Below, in pieces: positions 24,117 through 31,865 of a DNA stretch of 61,769 nt. Location of the stretch: assembly GCA_030267065.1 (NCBI GenBank), contig JAJDJF010000003.1, positions 1 to 61,769 on the forward strand. Direction: 5' to 3'. A program made the position numbers and the translations under genes. Within the stretch, counting starts at the first letter, position 1; every line of letters starts with the position of its first letter. The notes beneath the pieces are model-generated. The model saw only the letters and a program-made list of their open reading frames with translations, was not told where the DNA came from and did not search any database. The stretch comes from Desulfovibrio sp. OttesenSCG-928-C06. GTDB taxonomy: Bacteria; Desulfobacterota; Desulfovibrionia; Desulfovibrionales; Desulfovibrionaceae.

Positions 24117-24607
24117 TGCGCAGCCCTGCCATAGAGCTTTTCGTGCCGTGCGCGGGACAGCTTTTTCATGGTCTGGATGGCTACAATGGCCTCGTCCGCT
24201 TCTTTGTCGATGCTTTCAAGCTGGTCCAGCGGGATATCGCCATCAGAGATACTGGCGGCGGTTTCTGCGGCAAACTCACCGAATTCACGCATACTGTCTG
24301 CCAGCGCATGGGCCAGCACTGCATCGCTGGAAGAAAGCGCCGGGTCGGGTAGCGGCACAAACACGCCGCCCATCTGCCGGGCTATGAAATTCACGCCCAA
24401 AAATGATCCGGAAACCGAGATAACCGGCAAAACCATATCCGCACCCAGCTTGTGGCCCTGCTGGCGCGAAAGTTCGCTCATAAAAGTCTGATAAGGCTTG
24501 CCAACCAGCTCCGCTATGGTCTTTGCATCCAGACCGCTAGGCGCGTTAAGCACACTGTGATGCAGCACGGCAGTAAGGGAGGGGAAACGTCCGCTAGTAT
24601 TGTTCAT
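24113..24607 (-). CDS. CII-like phage regulatory protein
   Basis: 164 residues. The region DAKTIAELVGKPYQTFMSELSRQQGHKLGADMVLPVISVSG resembles the helix-turn-helix part of the 'phage regulatory protein CII' family (P22/P2-type activators), followed by an alpha-helical C-terminal part for oligomerisation. It is the second gene of the leftward early operon, after the Cro-like gene, the place where an activator of the lysogeny decision is expected. Confidence 0.7.
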   Translation of the reverse strand: MNNTSGRFPSLTAVLHHSVLNAPSGLDAKTIAELVGKPYQTFMSELSRQQGHKLGADMVLPVISVSGSFLGVNFIARQMGGVFVPLPDPALSSSDAVLAHALADSMREFGEFAAETAASISDGDIPLDQLESIDKEADEAIVAIQTMKKLSRARHEKLYGRAAQ

Positions 24608-24678
24608 GGTATTGCATCCTTCTTTTTTGCGTAGCCGCAGACATGAGAACAGGGTAACGGGTAAAATGGGCAGGCAGA

Positions 24679-24966
24679 TTACAGATTCATGGATTCCGAC
24701 ATACGAGCAGGGCGACCGCGTGGTACATCCACAACAGGCGGCAAAAGATGTTCAGGAATCCCAAGCTCACGCAATTGCTGGTGGCGCTGACTTGAAATGC
24801 GTGGACGACTGACCATTGCCTGAACAGCGGAGCGACTAACGCCAAAACTACGAGCAATATCACCGTAGGACATGTTGTTGCGAATCATCCAAACGCGCAA
24901 ATCAGTAAGACGGGAAGCGTCTTGCGGCTTGTCCGATAATTGATTAACATCACAACTAATATTCAT
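24679..24966 (-). CDS. Cro-like HTH repressor
   Basis: 95 residues with a helix-turn-helix (LTDLRVWMIRNNMSYGDIARSFGVSRSAVQAMVSRPRISSQRHQQLRELG) characteristic of Cro/C1-type regulators. First gene of the leftward early operon, divergent from the S24 repressor, so it presumably competes for the same operators. A GAGGTGAG precedes its start. A small AACTGC/GCAGTT hairpin lies in its leader at 24979-25000. Confidence 0.75.
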   Translation of the reverse strand: MNISCDVNQLSDKPQDASRLTDLRVWMIRNNMSYGDIARSFGVSRSAVQAMVSRPRISSQRHQQLRELGIPEHLLPPVVDVPRGRPARMSESMNL

Positions 24967-25019
24967 TTCTCACCTCAAAACTGCTTATTGGTTAGCAGTT
25001 GGCTTGGCCTGTTGAAGAA

Positions 25020-25048
25020 AATAAAACCTGAAAAAGTGTGAATGTCAA
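25020..25048 (-). promoter_or_regulatory. Early leftward promoter
   Basis: On the minus strand a consensus TTGACA (25048-25043), a 17-bp spacer and TTTATT (25025-25020). A CACTTTTTCA operator repeat lies inside the spacer, so repressor binding would block polymerase. It drives the cro-like/CII-like operon. Confidence 0.65.
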
Positions 25049-25060
25049 CTTGAAAAAGTG
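25028..25060. promoter_or_regulatory. Candidate repressor operators (TGAAAAAGTG direct repeats)
   Basis: Two copies of TGAAAAAGTG (25029-25038 and 25051-25060), centres 22 bp apart, i.e. about two helical turns on one face. One lies within the early promoter spacer and the other includes the GTG start codon of the repressor gene, allowing control of both divergent genes. Confidence 0.5.
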
Positions 25061-25756
25061 ATAAACGTGAGCGATTTTACTCAACGCTTTGATATTATTT
25101 ACAAAAAATATTTAACTTGCCCCGAAAGCGCCACTTTTGGATCAAGCAAAATTGGTATGTCCAGATTTTTGGGGATAAGCCAGGGCAGGATGCAGCACTG
25201 GGAATCAGGGCGAATTCCCAACGCAACGGACTGCCTCATTATTGCAGAAAAACTTGGATTCAAGTTAAAATGGGTGATTTCTGGTGAGGATGTTGTTTCT
25301 GACGAACACAAAGAAGCAAAGCAGGTCATCTCCACCCCACACACCCTAACCCCAGCCATACCAGTAGTAGGACTGGCTTCATGCGGGGTCGAAGGACTGG
25401 AGCAGATCATGCCGTACCATATGACGGCCTCACCCATTGCGCTTTCGCCAAAATCGTTCGCGGTGCTGGCCAGCGGCGAGAGCATGGTTCCGGCGGGCAT
25501 AGCATCGGGCCATATGTGCTTTTGCGATCCAGACCAGCAGCCACTACCGGGTGAAGCCGTTTTTTTACGGCAAAAAAACAACCTGGGCGCGCTCAAGCTC
25601 TTTTTAGGCGAGGGTGGGAAAAGCGGTTTTACCAATTTTCAAGGGTGGTTAGCCGCGCGTGATGAACACGGGCACCAAAAGCCTTTTACGCTACAGGTAA
25701 ACAACGACATGATAGACTGCATCGCGCCGGTGGTTTGCATCCGGCGGCGGGGATAA
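25058..25756 (+). CDS. S24 (LexA/CI-type) autocleavable prophage repressor
   Basis: 232 residues. An N-terminal helix-turn-helix (KIGMSRFLGISQGRMQHWESG) is joined to a LexA-like peptidase domain: cleavage site Cys109-Gly110 (GLASCGVEG), catalytic Ser142 (ASGESMVPAG) and Lys180 (LGALKL). RecA-stimulated self-cleavage should make the prophage SOS-inducible. The apparent GTG start has no Shine-Dalgarno and lies inside an operator repeat; an ATG at residue 34 would remove part of the HTH region. Maintains lysogeny. Confidence 0.9.
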   Translation: MINVSDFTQRFDIIYKKYLTCPESATFGSSKIGMSRFLGISQGRMQHWESGRIPNATDCLIIAEKLGFKLKWVISGEDVVSDEHKEAKQVISTPHTLTPAIPVVGLASCGVEGLEQIMPYHMTASPIALSPKSFAVLASGESMVPAGIASGHMCFCDPDQQPLPGEAVFLRQKNNLGALKLFLGEGGKSGFTNFQGWLAARDEHGHQKPFTLQVNNDMIDCIAPVVCIRRRG

Positions 25757-25795
25757 AATGGCCTCCAAAGCGAATGCCGGGGCTAACAAACCCAA

Positions 25796-25829
25796 AAGCC
25801 ACCCCGCAGAATACGGGGCGGCTTTTTTA
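25796..25829 (+). terminator. Terminator after the repressor gene
   Basis: AAAGCCACCCCG / CGGGGCGGCTTT (one mismatch) with a 6-nt loop and TTTTTT. It ends the rightward repressor message and faces the end of the leftward late operon. Confidence 0.8.
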
Positions 25830-25830
25830 C

Positions 25831-25914
25831 TTATCGCACTATCCGCTCACAGTGATTACAATACCAGCCTTTAGCAGTCAGGTAGCAGCGGTGGCCACAG
25901 CAGGGGCAGCTCAC
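25831..25914 (-). CDS. Tiny zinc-ribbon protein (27 aa), last gene of the late operon
   Basis: GTG start at 25914 with GGAG 5 nt upstream, overlapping the fibre-assembly gene's 3' flank. The product MSCPCCGHRCYLTAKGWYCN then HCERIVR contains two CxxC pairs, a minimal zinc ribbon like Com-type translational regulators of Mu-like phages, though much shorter. Easily missed because of its size. Function unknown. Confidence 0.5.
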   Translation of the reverse strand: MSCPCCGHRCYLTAKGWYCNHCERIVR

Positions 25915-25916
25915 TT

Positions 25917-26480
25917 TTACTCCGTCTCCGCTTTTTCCTGCACAGCTTCTTTTTCCTGCTCCAGCACTACTTCCAGCAACTGACGCTCACAGCGCAGGTC
26001 TATGATCTGAGTCATAAGCTCATCAAGCCTTTCATGGTCATACGGCTCGTCCAGCTTTAAATCTATCGCCAGCCGGGGGCGATTTGTTTTTACCTCAAGC
26101 TCGCGTATTTCCATATCAATCACAGCCATGCGCTGGCGGGCCACCTCTGCGGCGGTAGGCTCGGGCGCTTCGGCACTCCAGCCTTCCGGCAGCGGGCCAA
26201 AAGCTTTGATGATGGTCGGCTCGCCGTTCAGGTAGCCTTCCTCGCCGATATGGTTTTCTACCTGCTCCCACTGCTCGCCGTTCCAGCGGGGATGAAAGCC
26301 CGGCGCATACTCAGGCCGCTCGCGGCGGGAGTTACCGGCGCGAAAGTCACCGATGGGCTTCATGGACTGATAATAAAAGCCATCCGGTTTGGTGTAGCAA
26401 AAGTCGTAGTCGGCTCCTTCAGGTAGCTTGTGGATATCTTTTATATCGCTGCCGAGCAGGATGCTGCGGTGGTCTTTCAT
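25917..26480 (-). CDS. Tail fibre assembly-type protein
   Basis: 187 residues. The N-terminal part (about 1-100, with PDGFYYQSMKPIGDFRAGNSRRERPEYAPGFHPRWNGEQWEQVE) resembles proteins encoded after tail fibre genes; the C-terminal part is a long charged coiled coil (EVARQRMAVIDMEIRELEVK...VVLEQEKEAVQEKAETE). AAAGGAG lies before the ATG. It is separated from the active fibre gene by the inverted silent cassette, so its position and orientation are unaffected by inversion. Confidence 0.65.
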   Translation of the reverse strand: MKDHRSILLGSDIKDIHKLPEGADYDFCYTKPDGFYYQSMKPIGDFRAGNSRRERPEYAPGFHPRWNGEQWEQVENHIGEEGYLNGEPTIIKAFGPLPEGWSAEAPEPTAAEVARQRMAVIDMEIRELEVKTNRPRLAIDLKLDEPYDHERLDELMTQIIDLRCERQLLEVVLEQEKEAVQEKAETE

Positions 26481-26523
26481 CTTTTACTCCTTTTATTCGT
26501 TTTTTCTTTGCTTTTGTCCCGGT

Positions 26524-26549
26524 CCCGGCGTGGGAGATGTCGATATCGA
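26524..26549 (+). repeat. Inversion site, left copy
   Basis: CCCGGCGTGGGAGATGTCGA then TATCGA. It matches the inverted copy at 27061-27086 at 24 of 26 positions and contains the palindrome TCGATATCGA. It encodes the same GVGDVDID residues in the same phase as the fibre gene, so recombination between the copies would preserve the reading frame. Confidence 0.75.
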
Positions 26550-26814
26550 TACAGGCCGCAACGCCACAGGCGGGTTTGATTTGCGTCCAAATGCCAGTTC
26601 CACTACGTGGAATAACGCGGTGGGGGCCTCTGGGTGCATCACTATCGATTCTGTTCCTCCGGCAGGTGGCAACTGGTCGGCTATGCTTGCTACATCCGGC
26701 AGCTCAACAGCTCGAAACACTCACATCGGTTTAGACTTATCGACACAGTACCCGGTAGCTGGGCGCTTCAAGCCTGCCGCTTTTTACGGTATTCCTGCTG
26801 TCTATCTGGGCTAG
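26531..26814 (+). other. Silent alternative tail-fibre C-terminal cassette, inverted
   Basis: On the plus strand, opposite to all neighbours, the frame reads GVGDVDIDTGRNATGGFDLR through a unique middle to RFKPAAFYGIPAVYLG-stop. The active fibre ends in GVGDVDIDRSRRMTGEASRG, a different middle, and RFAPAAFYGIPAVYLG-stop. The 95-residue cassette has no start codon or ribosome site of its own; upstream the frame runs antisense into the assembly gene. The two cassettes meet tail to tail with overlapping TAG codons in a CTAG. It is expressed only after DNA inversion. Confidence 0.85.
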
Positions 26815-27623
26815 CCGAGGTATACGGCGGGGATGCCGTAAAAAGCGGCTGGGGCGAACCTTCCACCGGTGGGTATGACAAGTTCTGAGTCAAAGCCTAT
26901 CGCATAGCTCGCGTTGGTCCCACCGGAAGTTGTGCTGGCAGCGGTGTTTGCGTACAGCTTGCCTGTTTTGGTGAAGACTCCTGAAGCACCATCTAAAGAG
27001 GCTATGATGTAGCCGATACTATCCCCCCGACTAGCCTCACCAGTCATGCGGCGTGATCTGTCGATATCCACATCTCCCACGCCGAGACTGTCATAACCAT
27101 CCGCACCACGGAACAGACCGCGCAGGTCAGGCAGGCGCAGGCGGTTGGCGGCTTCGTCCCAAACGAACTTATTCACGCCGCCCAAGCCGTTAAAGCTCTC
27201 TACACTGCCATCGGGATATGTGTACTTTGCAGCCACATGCAGCGCTTCATACTCTTCTTCCGTCACACGTCTAAAAGCCCCTACGGGCGATTGGAGATAC
27301 ACCAGAAAACGCGGGTATTTTTGACTGACATCTTCGATCCAGTCGCCGTAACACGGGGCCCAGCCATCGGGCAGTTCCCTGTCATCAAAAAAATCAATCT
27401 TTCCAATTTTGTAGGGCTGGAACAAAGCCCGAAAAGCCTTATATACCTGCGTCAAGTCCTTATCATCAGGCGTAAGTCCGGCTTGCTCTATCAGGTATAC
27501 AAGCTCGCGCATGGCTGGCTCGATTGCTTCTGCCGGGACAACAGCGCCTTTTTTACCGGCGCTGGCGTTCCAGTAGCCGTCTCCGGTCTCGGCAGTGGCG
27601 TTAAGGGGCGGGGCGTATTTCAT
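26811..27623 (-). CDS. Tail fibre protein with exchangeable C-terminus
   Basis: 270 residues. The N-terminal part (about 1-90) attaches to the baseplate; the middle has WAPCYGDWIEDVSQKYPRFL and DGWAP typical of phage collar/fibre domains; residues 165-178 (LPDLRGLFRGADGYDSLGVG) lead to the crossover point. The last 90 residues form the putative receptor-binding tip and end FAPAAFYGIPAVYLG. A second version of this tip lies inverted directly downstream. The host receptor is unknown. It follows the gp48-like baseplate gene by 9 bp. Confidence 0.88.
   Translation of the reverse strand: MKYAPPLNATAETGDGYWNASAGKKGAVVPAEAIEPAMRELVYLIEQAGLTPDDKDLTQVYKAFRALFQPYKIGKIDFFDDRELPDGWAPCYGDWIEDVSQKYPRFLVYLQSPVGAFRRVTEEEYEALHVAAKYTYPDGSVESFNGLGGVNKFVWDEAANRLRLPDLRGLFRGADGYDSLGVGDVDIDRSRRMTGEASRGDSIGYIIASLDGASGVFTKTGKLYANTAASTTSGGTNASYAIGFDSELVIPTGGRFAPAAFYGIPAVYLG
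27061..27086 (-). repeat. Inversion site, right copy (inside the fibre gene)
   Basis: Read on the minus strand CTCGGCGTGGGAGATGTGGA then TATCGA; 24/26 identical to the left copy in inverted orientation, about 537 bp away. It falls at codons for LGVGDVDID, just before the variable tip. Confidence 0.75.
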
Positions 27624-27632
27624 GGGATTCTC

Positions 27633-28250
27633 CTATGCCGGTTCGTAGTCAAAAGTTAAAAAGGTATGTGCTTCCTTGTCGCGCTGCATAAGGCACTCAA
27701 GGTCAGTCGCTATTTGATACTCGCCCAAAGAGTCGCCGCAGGCGCTTTCTCCGCAGCGAAAGTAGATAACGCGCGGGCCATGTACCACTACTATCCACCA
27801 GTAGCGGATTTCTTCCGGCCCCAGGCGCTCTACCGTGTTACCGCAGTCGCTTTCTCCACACACAAAGGGCGCGTTGTGTTCGATATCTATGCTATAGCCA
27901 AGGTTTGCAGCCATTTCGTACCAGTAGCTTTTATCCTGACGGCCCGTATCTGCCAGCTTGAGCAGCACGGCCATGCGGCGTTCCTGAAGCGTATCTCCAG
28001 ACGGCAGGCACGAATCGGGCAGGCCCAGAACGCGCTCGTAGTCCTCAAGCGCGTCAATGGCGGTTGTGGGGTTGGTCTCGCGCAGCAAAAGGTGCGCGGA
28101 TTCGTCCACCCGCGTCATTTCTTGCGCGGCGGATTCAAGCGTGAGGGTAAGCACCGAGCCAGGCGCGCGGTTCCATGCAGGGCCGCGCGGCAAAAGGCTT
28201 TGCTGCATATCGGTGTATTCTTCCGGCGTTCTTACTGGCGGTTGGGGCAT
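27633..28250 (-). CDS. Mu gp48-like baseplate protein (YmfQ/DUF2313)
   Basis: 205 residues. Typical opening TPEEYTDMQQSLLPRGPAWNRAPGSVL and ERRMAVLLKLADTGRQDKSYWYEMAANLGYSI, as in Mu gp48/P2 gpI-type baseplate wedge proteins that connect the baseplate to the fibre. Two near-identical CGES-CGD/N pairs (CGESDCGNTVE and CGESACGDSL) in the C-terminal half are typical too. It follows the gp47-like gene with 2 bp between them. Confidence 0.85.
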   Translation of the reverse strand: MPQPPVRTPEEYTDMQQSLLPRGPAWNRAPGSVLTLTLESAAQEMTRVDESAHLLLRETNPTTAIDALEDYERVLGLPDSCLPSGDTLQERRMAVLLKLADTGRQDKSYWYEMAANLGYSIDIEHNAPFVCGESDCGNTVERLGPEEIRYWWIVVVHGPRVIYFRCGESACGDSLGEYQIATDLECLMQRDKEAHTFLTFDYEPA

Positions 28251-28252
28251 GG

Positions 28253-29320
28253 CTACTCGCTCCAGTTTTCAAAATCCACATACAGAGAGGGGAAAAAGCC
28301 CGGCTCCACCACCACGTTGGCAAGCGGGGTTACAAAACGGTAGTCCTGTATGCCCGGAGTGGAGCCTACAACGGTGCGCAGTTGCGATATAAGTACCGTC
28401 TGCCCGGCTGCTACGGCTATACTGTCAAGGTAGTCGTGCAGCTCGGTTGCAACGGCGCTGCGCATGGCCGGGGTATCGGGCTTTACCTGCAAAACTACCT
28501 GCAAGGTAAAGACCTCGGGCGCAAAGGCTTCAAACTCACGCATGTCGGCGGGCATTACTTCCACTATATGCTCTTGCACGCGCCGCACCATGTCTGGTGT
28601 GGGGATAGGCCCGGTGGGGCTATCGTCCGTGACAAAGGTGAGCGTTACGCTGCCAAGGCCCTTACCAAGCGGAAAAGCCCATGCACGGGTAACGCCCGAG
28701 ACTTCAAGGGCCCACGCCTCGTAATCATGCTTTGCGCCCCCGCGCGGGGGCTGGCGCAGGCGGCTTAAAAAGCGGGCGCGAAAGTCTTCCAGCTTTTCCG
28801 CATCTGCCCCGCCGCCTATACCCTCTGGCGCAGTACCTTCGCTTTGCACACCCGGAACAGGCTGCACCAGCGTAATAACGGCCCCGGCAGGCAGGTTGTA
28901 AGCCACACCTGCTTCCATAGCGTCCAGAGTGACGGCGATTTGCCCGCCAGACTCCACTGCTCCGGTTACCACTATGTACTCAAGGCCGTTTTGCCCGCGC
29001 GCAAGAGCGCCTGCGGCAATCTCTGTGCCTGCCTGGGCCGTAAATACCGCCGTGCCGTCCGCAAAGTCGGCCTCGCTTGGCTGCATGCCCCAGATAGAAG
29101 CCCAGCGCAGCAGGCTTTCTTCTTCTGCCTTATCGGGAAAGCTTTGCTCAAAAACCCACTCCAGAAAGCCGTGCAGCAGCATGGTAGCCAGTGCCCACAC
29201 CTTGGATAAAACGGCCTCCACACTTTGAGACACAAGCGCCTCGCCATTTTGCAGGCGACCGGAAAAATCGCGCGCTATGCGCTCGTAAAGCTGCTTAAGC
29301 CCAGGCTTGGCCCATGCCAT
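28253..29320 (-). CDS. Mu gp47-like baseplate J family protein
   Basis: 355 residues; baseplate wedge component of contractile tails. Diagnostic stretches are LLRWASIWGMQPSEADFADGTAVF, GVAYNLPAGAVITLV, GGADAEKLEDFRARFLSRLRQPPRGGAKHDYEAWALEVSGVTRAWAFP and GPIPTPDMVRRVQEHI. Length and order fit Mu gp47. One base separates it from the gp46-like gene. Confidence 0.93.
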   Translation of the reverse strand: MAWAKPGLKQLYERIARDFSGRLQNGEALVSQSVEAVLSKVWALATMLLHGFLEWVFEQSFPDKAEEESLLRWASIWGMQPSEADFADGTAVFTAQAGTEIAAGALARGQNGLEYIVVTGAVESGGQIAVTLDAMEAGVAYNLPAGAVITLVQPVPGVQSEGTAPEGIGGGADAEKLEDFRARFLSRLRQPPRGGAKHDYEAWALEVSGVTRAWAFPLGKGLGSVTLTFVTDDSPTGPIPTPDMVRRVQEHIVEVMPADMREFEAFAPEVFTLQVVLQVKPDTPAMRSAVATELHDYLDSIAVAAGQTVLISQLRTVVGSTPGIQDYRFVTPLANVVVEPGFFPSLYVDFENWSE

Positions 29321-29321
29321 A

Positions 29322-29873
29322 TCAAGCTCCTGATTGAGTTAAAGAGGTAAAATAGTTAATTTTATCAAGCGGCTCGGCATTTTTGTAGTCATAGGTAAAA
29401 AGCCAGTTTTCGCGCCGGAGAGCATCTTCAAGCAGGCGCTCGGAGCCGACCTCTATACCCAGATACCCGCGCGATATGCGCCGTGCCGCCACATGCAGCG
29501 CGCTTACGCGCAAACGGCCTGCCTTGGCCGTAGTAAGCCACGCAAGCGCCTCTTTAGCGTATACATCGGCACGGGCTACCACAGAGTCCTGATCCAGCTC
29601 GCGCCGCAGCAGCCAGAGGCGTGAACCTATCTCGTCCATCTCTCCGGTCTGGGCAAGGTAGTCGCCCCACCAGCCTTGCGGGTCCACCTTTTGGCCGACT
29701 GCGGCATCAGGCAGGATATCAGCCTCTGCTGCGTGCCGGTTGGTAAAAAGCGATATGGTGATGGCAGTAAGCAGCCCAGGGTCGCCAAGGTAGTCTGCAC
29801 CCTGTGCCGTACTTTCAAAGGCCATGTCATACATAGCCTTGTCTTTTTGCCATAAAAGCGCGATTCCGGGCAT
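29322..29873 (-). CDS. Mu gp46-like baseplate protein
   Basis: 183 residues, related to the W/gp25-like baseplate components. LLTAITISLFTNRHAAEADILPDAAVGQKVDPQGWWGDYL and GSRLWLLRRELDQDSVVARADVYAKEALAWL are characteristic. The usable start may be the Met at residue 14 (MYDMAFES), which aligns better with the family, but both are open. Confidence 0.88.
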   Translation of the reverse strand: MPGIALLWQKDKAMYDMAFESTAQGADYLGDPGLLTAITISLFTNRHAAEADILPDAAVGQKVDPQGWWGDYLAQTGEMDEIGSRLWLLRRELDQDSVVARADVYAKEALAWLTTAKAGRLRVSALHVAARRISRGYLGIEVGSERLLEDALRRENWLFTYDYKNAEPLDKINYFTSLTQSGA

Positions 29874-29874
29874 C

Positions 29875-30657
29875 TTACTCGTCCTTTTGCTCTACTTGCC
29901 CCGTGGGCGAAGCGGTTTGCAGCGCATCACGCAAAGCCGACAATGCAGACGCCACAGCCGCTGCGTTGGGCGGCCCGGTAGTACCACCGCCAGACGTATA
30001 GGGATGCGTGTGCGACTTGCCGGAAACCCCGGCGGCCAGTACATCGACCAGCGCGCGCAGGTACTGCGTGGCGGTAAGGCTGCCCTGCAAGGTGGCGTCC
30101 ACATCTCCGCTGCCGGTCTGGTCCGTCATGGTCAACGCGCCATGCAGCCCGATAAGCGCGGATACAAGACTAATCTGCTCGGCTGCGGTAACCTCAAAAA
30201 TTCCGGTTTCAACGCTAAAACGCTTTGAGGCCTTAAAATCGACTTCTTCCGTCTGCACCGACACGCTTTTTGCGGCCTTGACGGTAAGTGTGGTGGTGGA
30301 GACTTCAACTTCGTTGCCGTTTTTAAGGTGGATGTAGTCACCATTCGCTTGGTAAACCTTGACTTCGCCGGGCTTAAGCCCCCTTGGGCGGGCGCGGCGG
30401 TCATCCACCTTGACTGCGGCGGGGTGCGAGCGGTCAGCACCCACAAAAACCAGCAGCGCCTCCGCACCAAGCGGAGGGTGCGAACTCAGGCCATAGTCTT
30501 GCCAGCGCTCAGCCTGATCAAGCACCTCGCCTTGTAGCGGCAGCACCTGCACTTCCTGCATCTTGCGCTCGTCGTCGACCATGGTTACGACGCTGCGCGC
30601 AACGATGTTACGGATACCGGCGGCAATACGCCGCAAATCGCGCAGGGACACACTCAT
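29875..30657 (-). CDS. Mu gp45-like baseplate assembly/spike protein
   Basis: 260 residues; the central spike that punctures the outer membrane. An N-terminal OB-like domain (residues 10-120, LGAEALLVFVGADRSHPAAVKVDDRR) is followed by a beta-helical stalk and the apical SHTHPYTSGGGTTGPPN, whose HxH may bind iron as in Mu and P2 spikes. Overlaps the gp44-like gene by 4 bp. Confidence 0.9.
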   Translation of the reverse strand: MSVSLRDLRRIAAGIRNIVARSVVTMVDDERKMQEVQVLPLQGEVLDQAERWQDYGLSSHPPLGAEALLVFVGADRSHPAAVKVDDRRARPRGLKPGEVKVYQANGDYIHLKNGNEVEVSTTTLTVKAAKSVSVQTEEVDFKASKRFSVETGIFEVTAAEQISLVSALIGLHGALTMTDQTGSGDVDATLQGSLTATQYLRALVDVLAAGVSGKSHTHPYTSGGGTTGPPNAAAVASALSALRDALQTASPTGQVEQKDE

Positions 30658-31865
30658 GAGCTGCCCCCAAACATAATGGGCAAAGTCTGCGCGTTAGCCT
30701 GTAGCGCCTGCAAGTAGTCGCTTTCTGCCTTATCTACCGGGGTTTCGGTGGTAGAGGCATCGCGCAGGAGCGCGTTTTGAGTGCCCGCAGCCACCGCAGC
30801 AGCCTTTTGCACCGGCTTGCGCTCGTAAGATGCCGGGTCTTTAAGCTCCAGTACGCTTTGGCTGCCCTGCGCGTTTTTGGTGGACGTAACCGAAAAAATG
30901 AGCATTTCCTTATCAATGCCCTCTGCCGGGATATTGACCGGAACCAGCATGTTGGGCTGCCAAAGCTGACCGCCGTAATCGTGCCAGCCGGGCACGGTTA
31001 CGGACAGGGTAAAGGACGCAGCCGCGCGCACGCGGCACTCCCACTCTGCCCGTTCCTGCGCGCTGGCCGGGTTTACCTGATTCTCGGCCCGGATTACGAG
31101 CGGGCGGTGGCGCGGCACGCCCTTATCAAGTGCCTCGCCACGCACCTGCGCGACTACCGGGCCATAGTCCATGTCGTCACCCTTGCGCTGGCCAAGCACT
31201 ATGTACTGCGAAAAGCGCTCTCTAAAGCTGGTAACTGGGTTAAATTGCTTGATATTTTCTGGCGTCAAGGCCGTATTGCTGCGCAGGGAGCCAAGGGCAG
31301 AAAGCCGCACGCCGCCCTTGCCGTCCGGCGTAGCAAAAAGGGAGCGCTGCTTGCAGATGCGGTCTATGGCTTCAAAAGCGCTTTCGCCCACTTCAAGCTT
31401 GAAGACTTCAAAAACCGGCCCCGGCTCACCAGCCATACTGACCGGGACGGAAAAAGGCCCGGCCAGAATTTTAGCCAGTTGCAGGGCATTAAGGCCGCGC
31501 CATTCACCAGGCGATTGCACCGCAGAGCAGTCCACTAGATCCGCGCTGCGGTCGCGCCCGCTTACGGTCATGGAGTGCGACTCTGCCGACTGCGGAGCCG
31601 CCTTATCATCCAGAAAGCCATCGTGAACCGGCTGCGCATCGCACAAAAGCTGGCAAAACAGCCCCGGCGCAAGCGGCCTGCGGCTTTGCCCGTAAGCCCA
31701 GCGGTCAGAAAGCGAAAAGGTAAAAGAGCCGGACATGGAATCGAGCCTGCGCACGCTGGTTACTTCTTCCCACCCGTGCCACTCCGGGCCGGAAACCTGC
31801 TTGCCGCCAGCACCGGGCAGCGAGATACGCAACGAAATTTCGGGCGATAGCCTATCAGCTTGCAC
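30654..31865 (-). CDS. Mu gp44-like tail/baseplate hub protein
   Basis: 403 residues; hub protein equivalent to Mu P/gp44, P2 gpD and T4 gp27. RLDSMSGSFTFSLSD, MTVSGRDRSADLVDCS, LRSNTALTPENIKQFNPVTSFRERFSQYIVLGQ and MLVPVNIPAEGIDKEMLIFSV are in family order. It forms the platform for the gp45-like spike encoded next and overlaps the gp43-like gene by 11 bp. Confidence 0.92.
   Translation of the reverse strand: MQADRLSPEISLRISLPGAGGKQVSGPEWHGWEEVTSVRRLDSMSGSFTFSLSDRWAYGQSRRPLAPGLFCQLLCDAQPVHDGFLDDKAAPQSAESHSMTVSGRDRSADLVDCSAVQSPGEWRGLNALQLAKILAGPFSVPVSMAGEPGPVFEVFKLEVGESAFEAIDRICKQRSLFATPDGKGGVRLSALGSLRSNTALTPENIKQFNPVTSFRERFSQYIVLGQRKGDDMDYGPVVAQVRGEALDKGVPRHRPLVIRAENQVNPASAQERAEWECRVRAAASFTLSVTVPGWHDYGGQLWQPNMLVPVNIPAEGIDKEMLIFSVTSTKNAQGSQSVLELKDPASYERKPVQKAAAVAAGTQNALLRDASTTETPVDKAESDYLQALQANAQTLPIMFGGSS

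Noticed and set aside
26524..27086. Diversity-generating retroelement at the tail fibre
   Set aside because: No reverse transcriptase and no A-biased template repeat; the arrangement is an inverted pair of complete cassettes.
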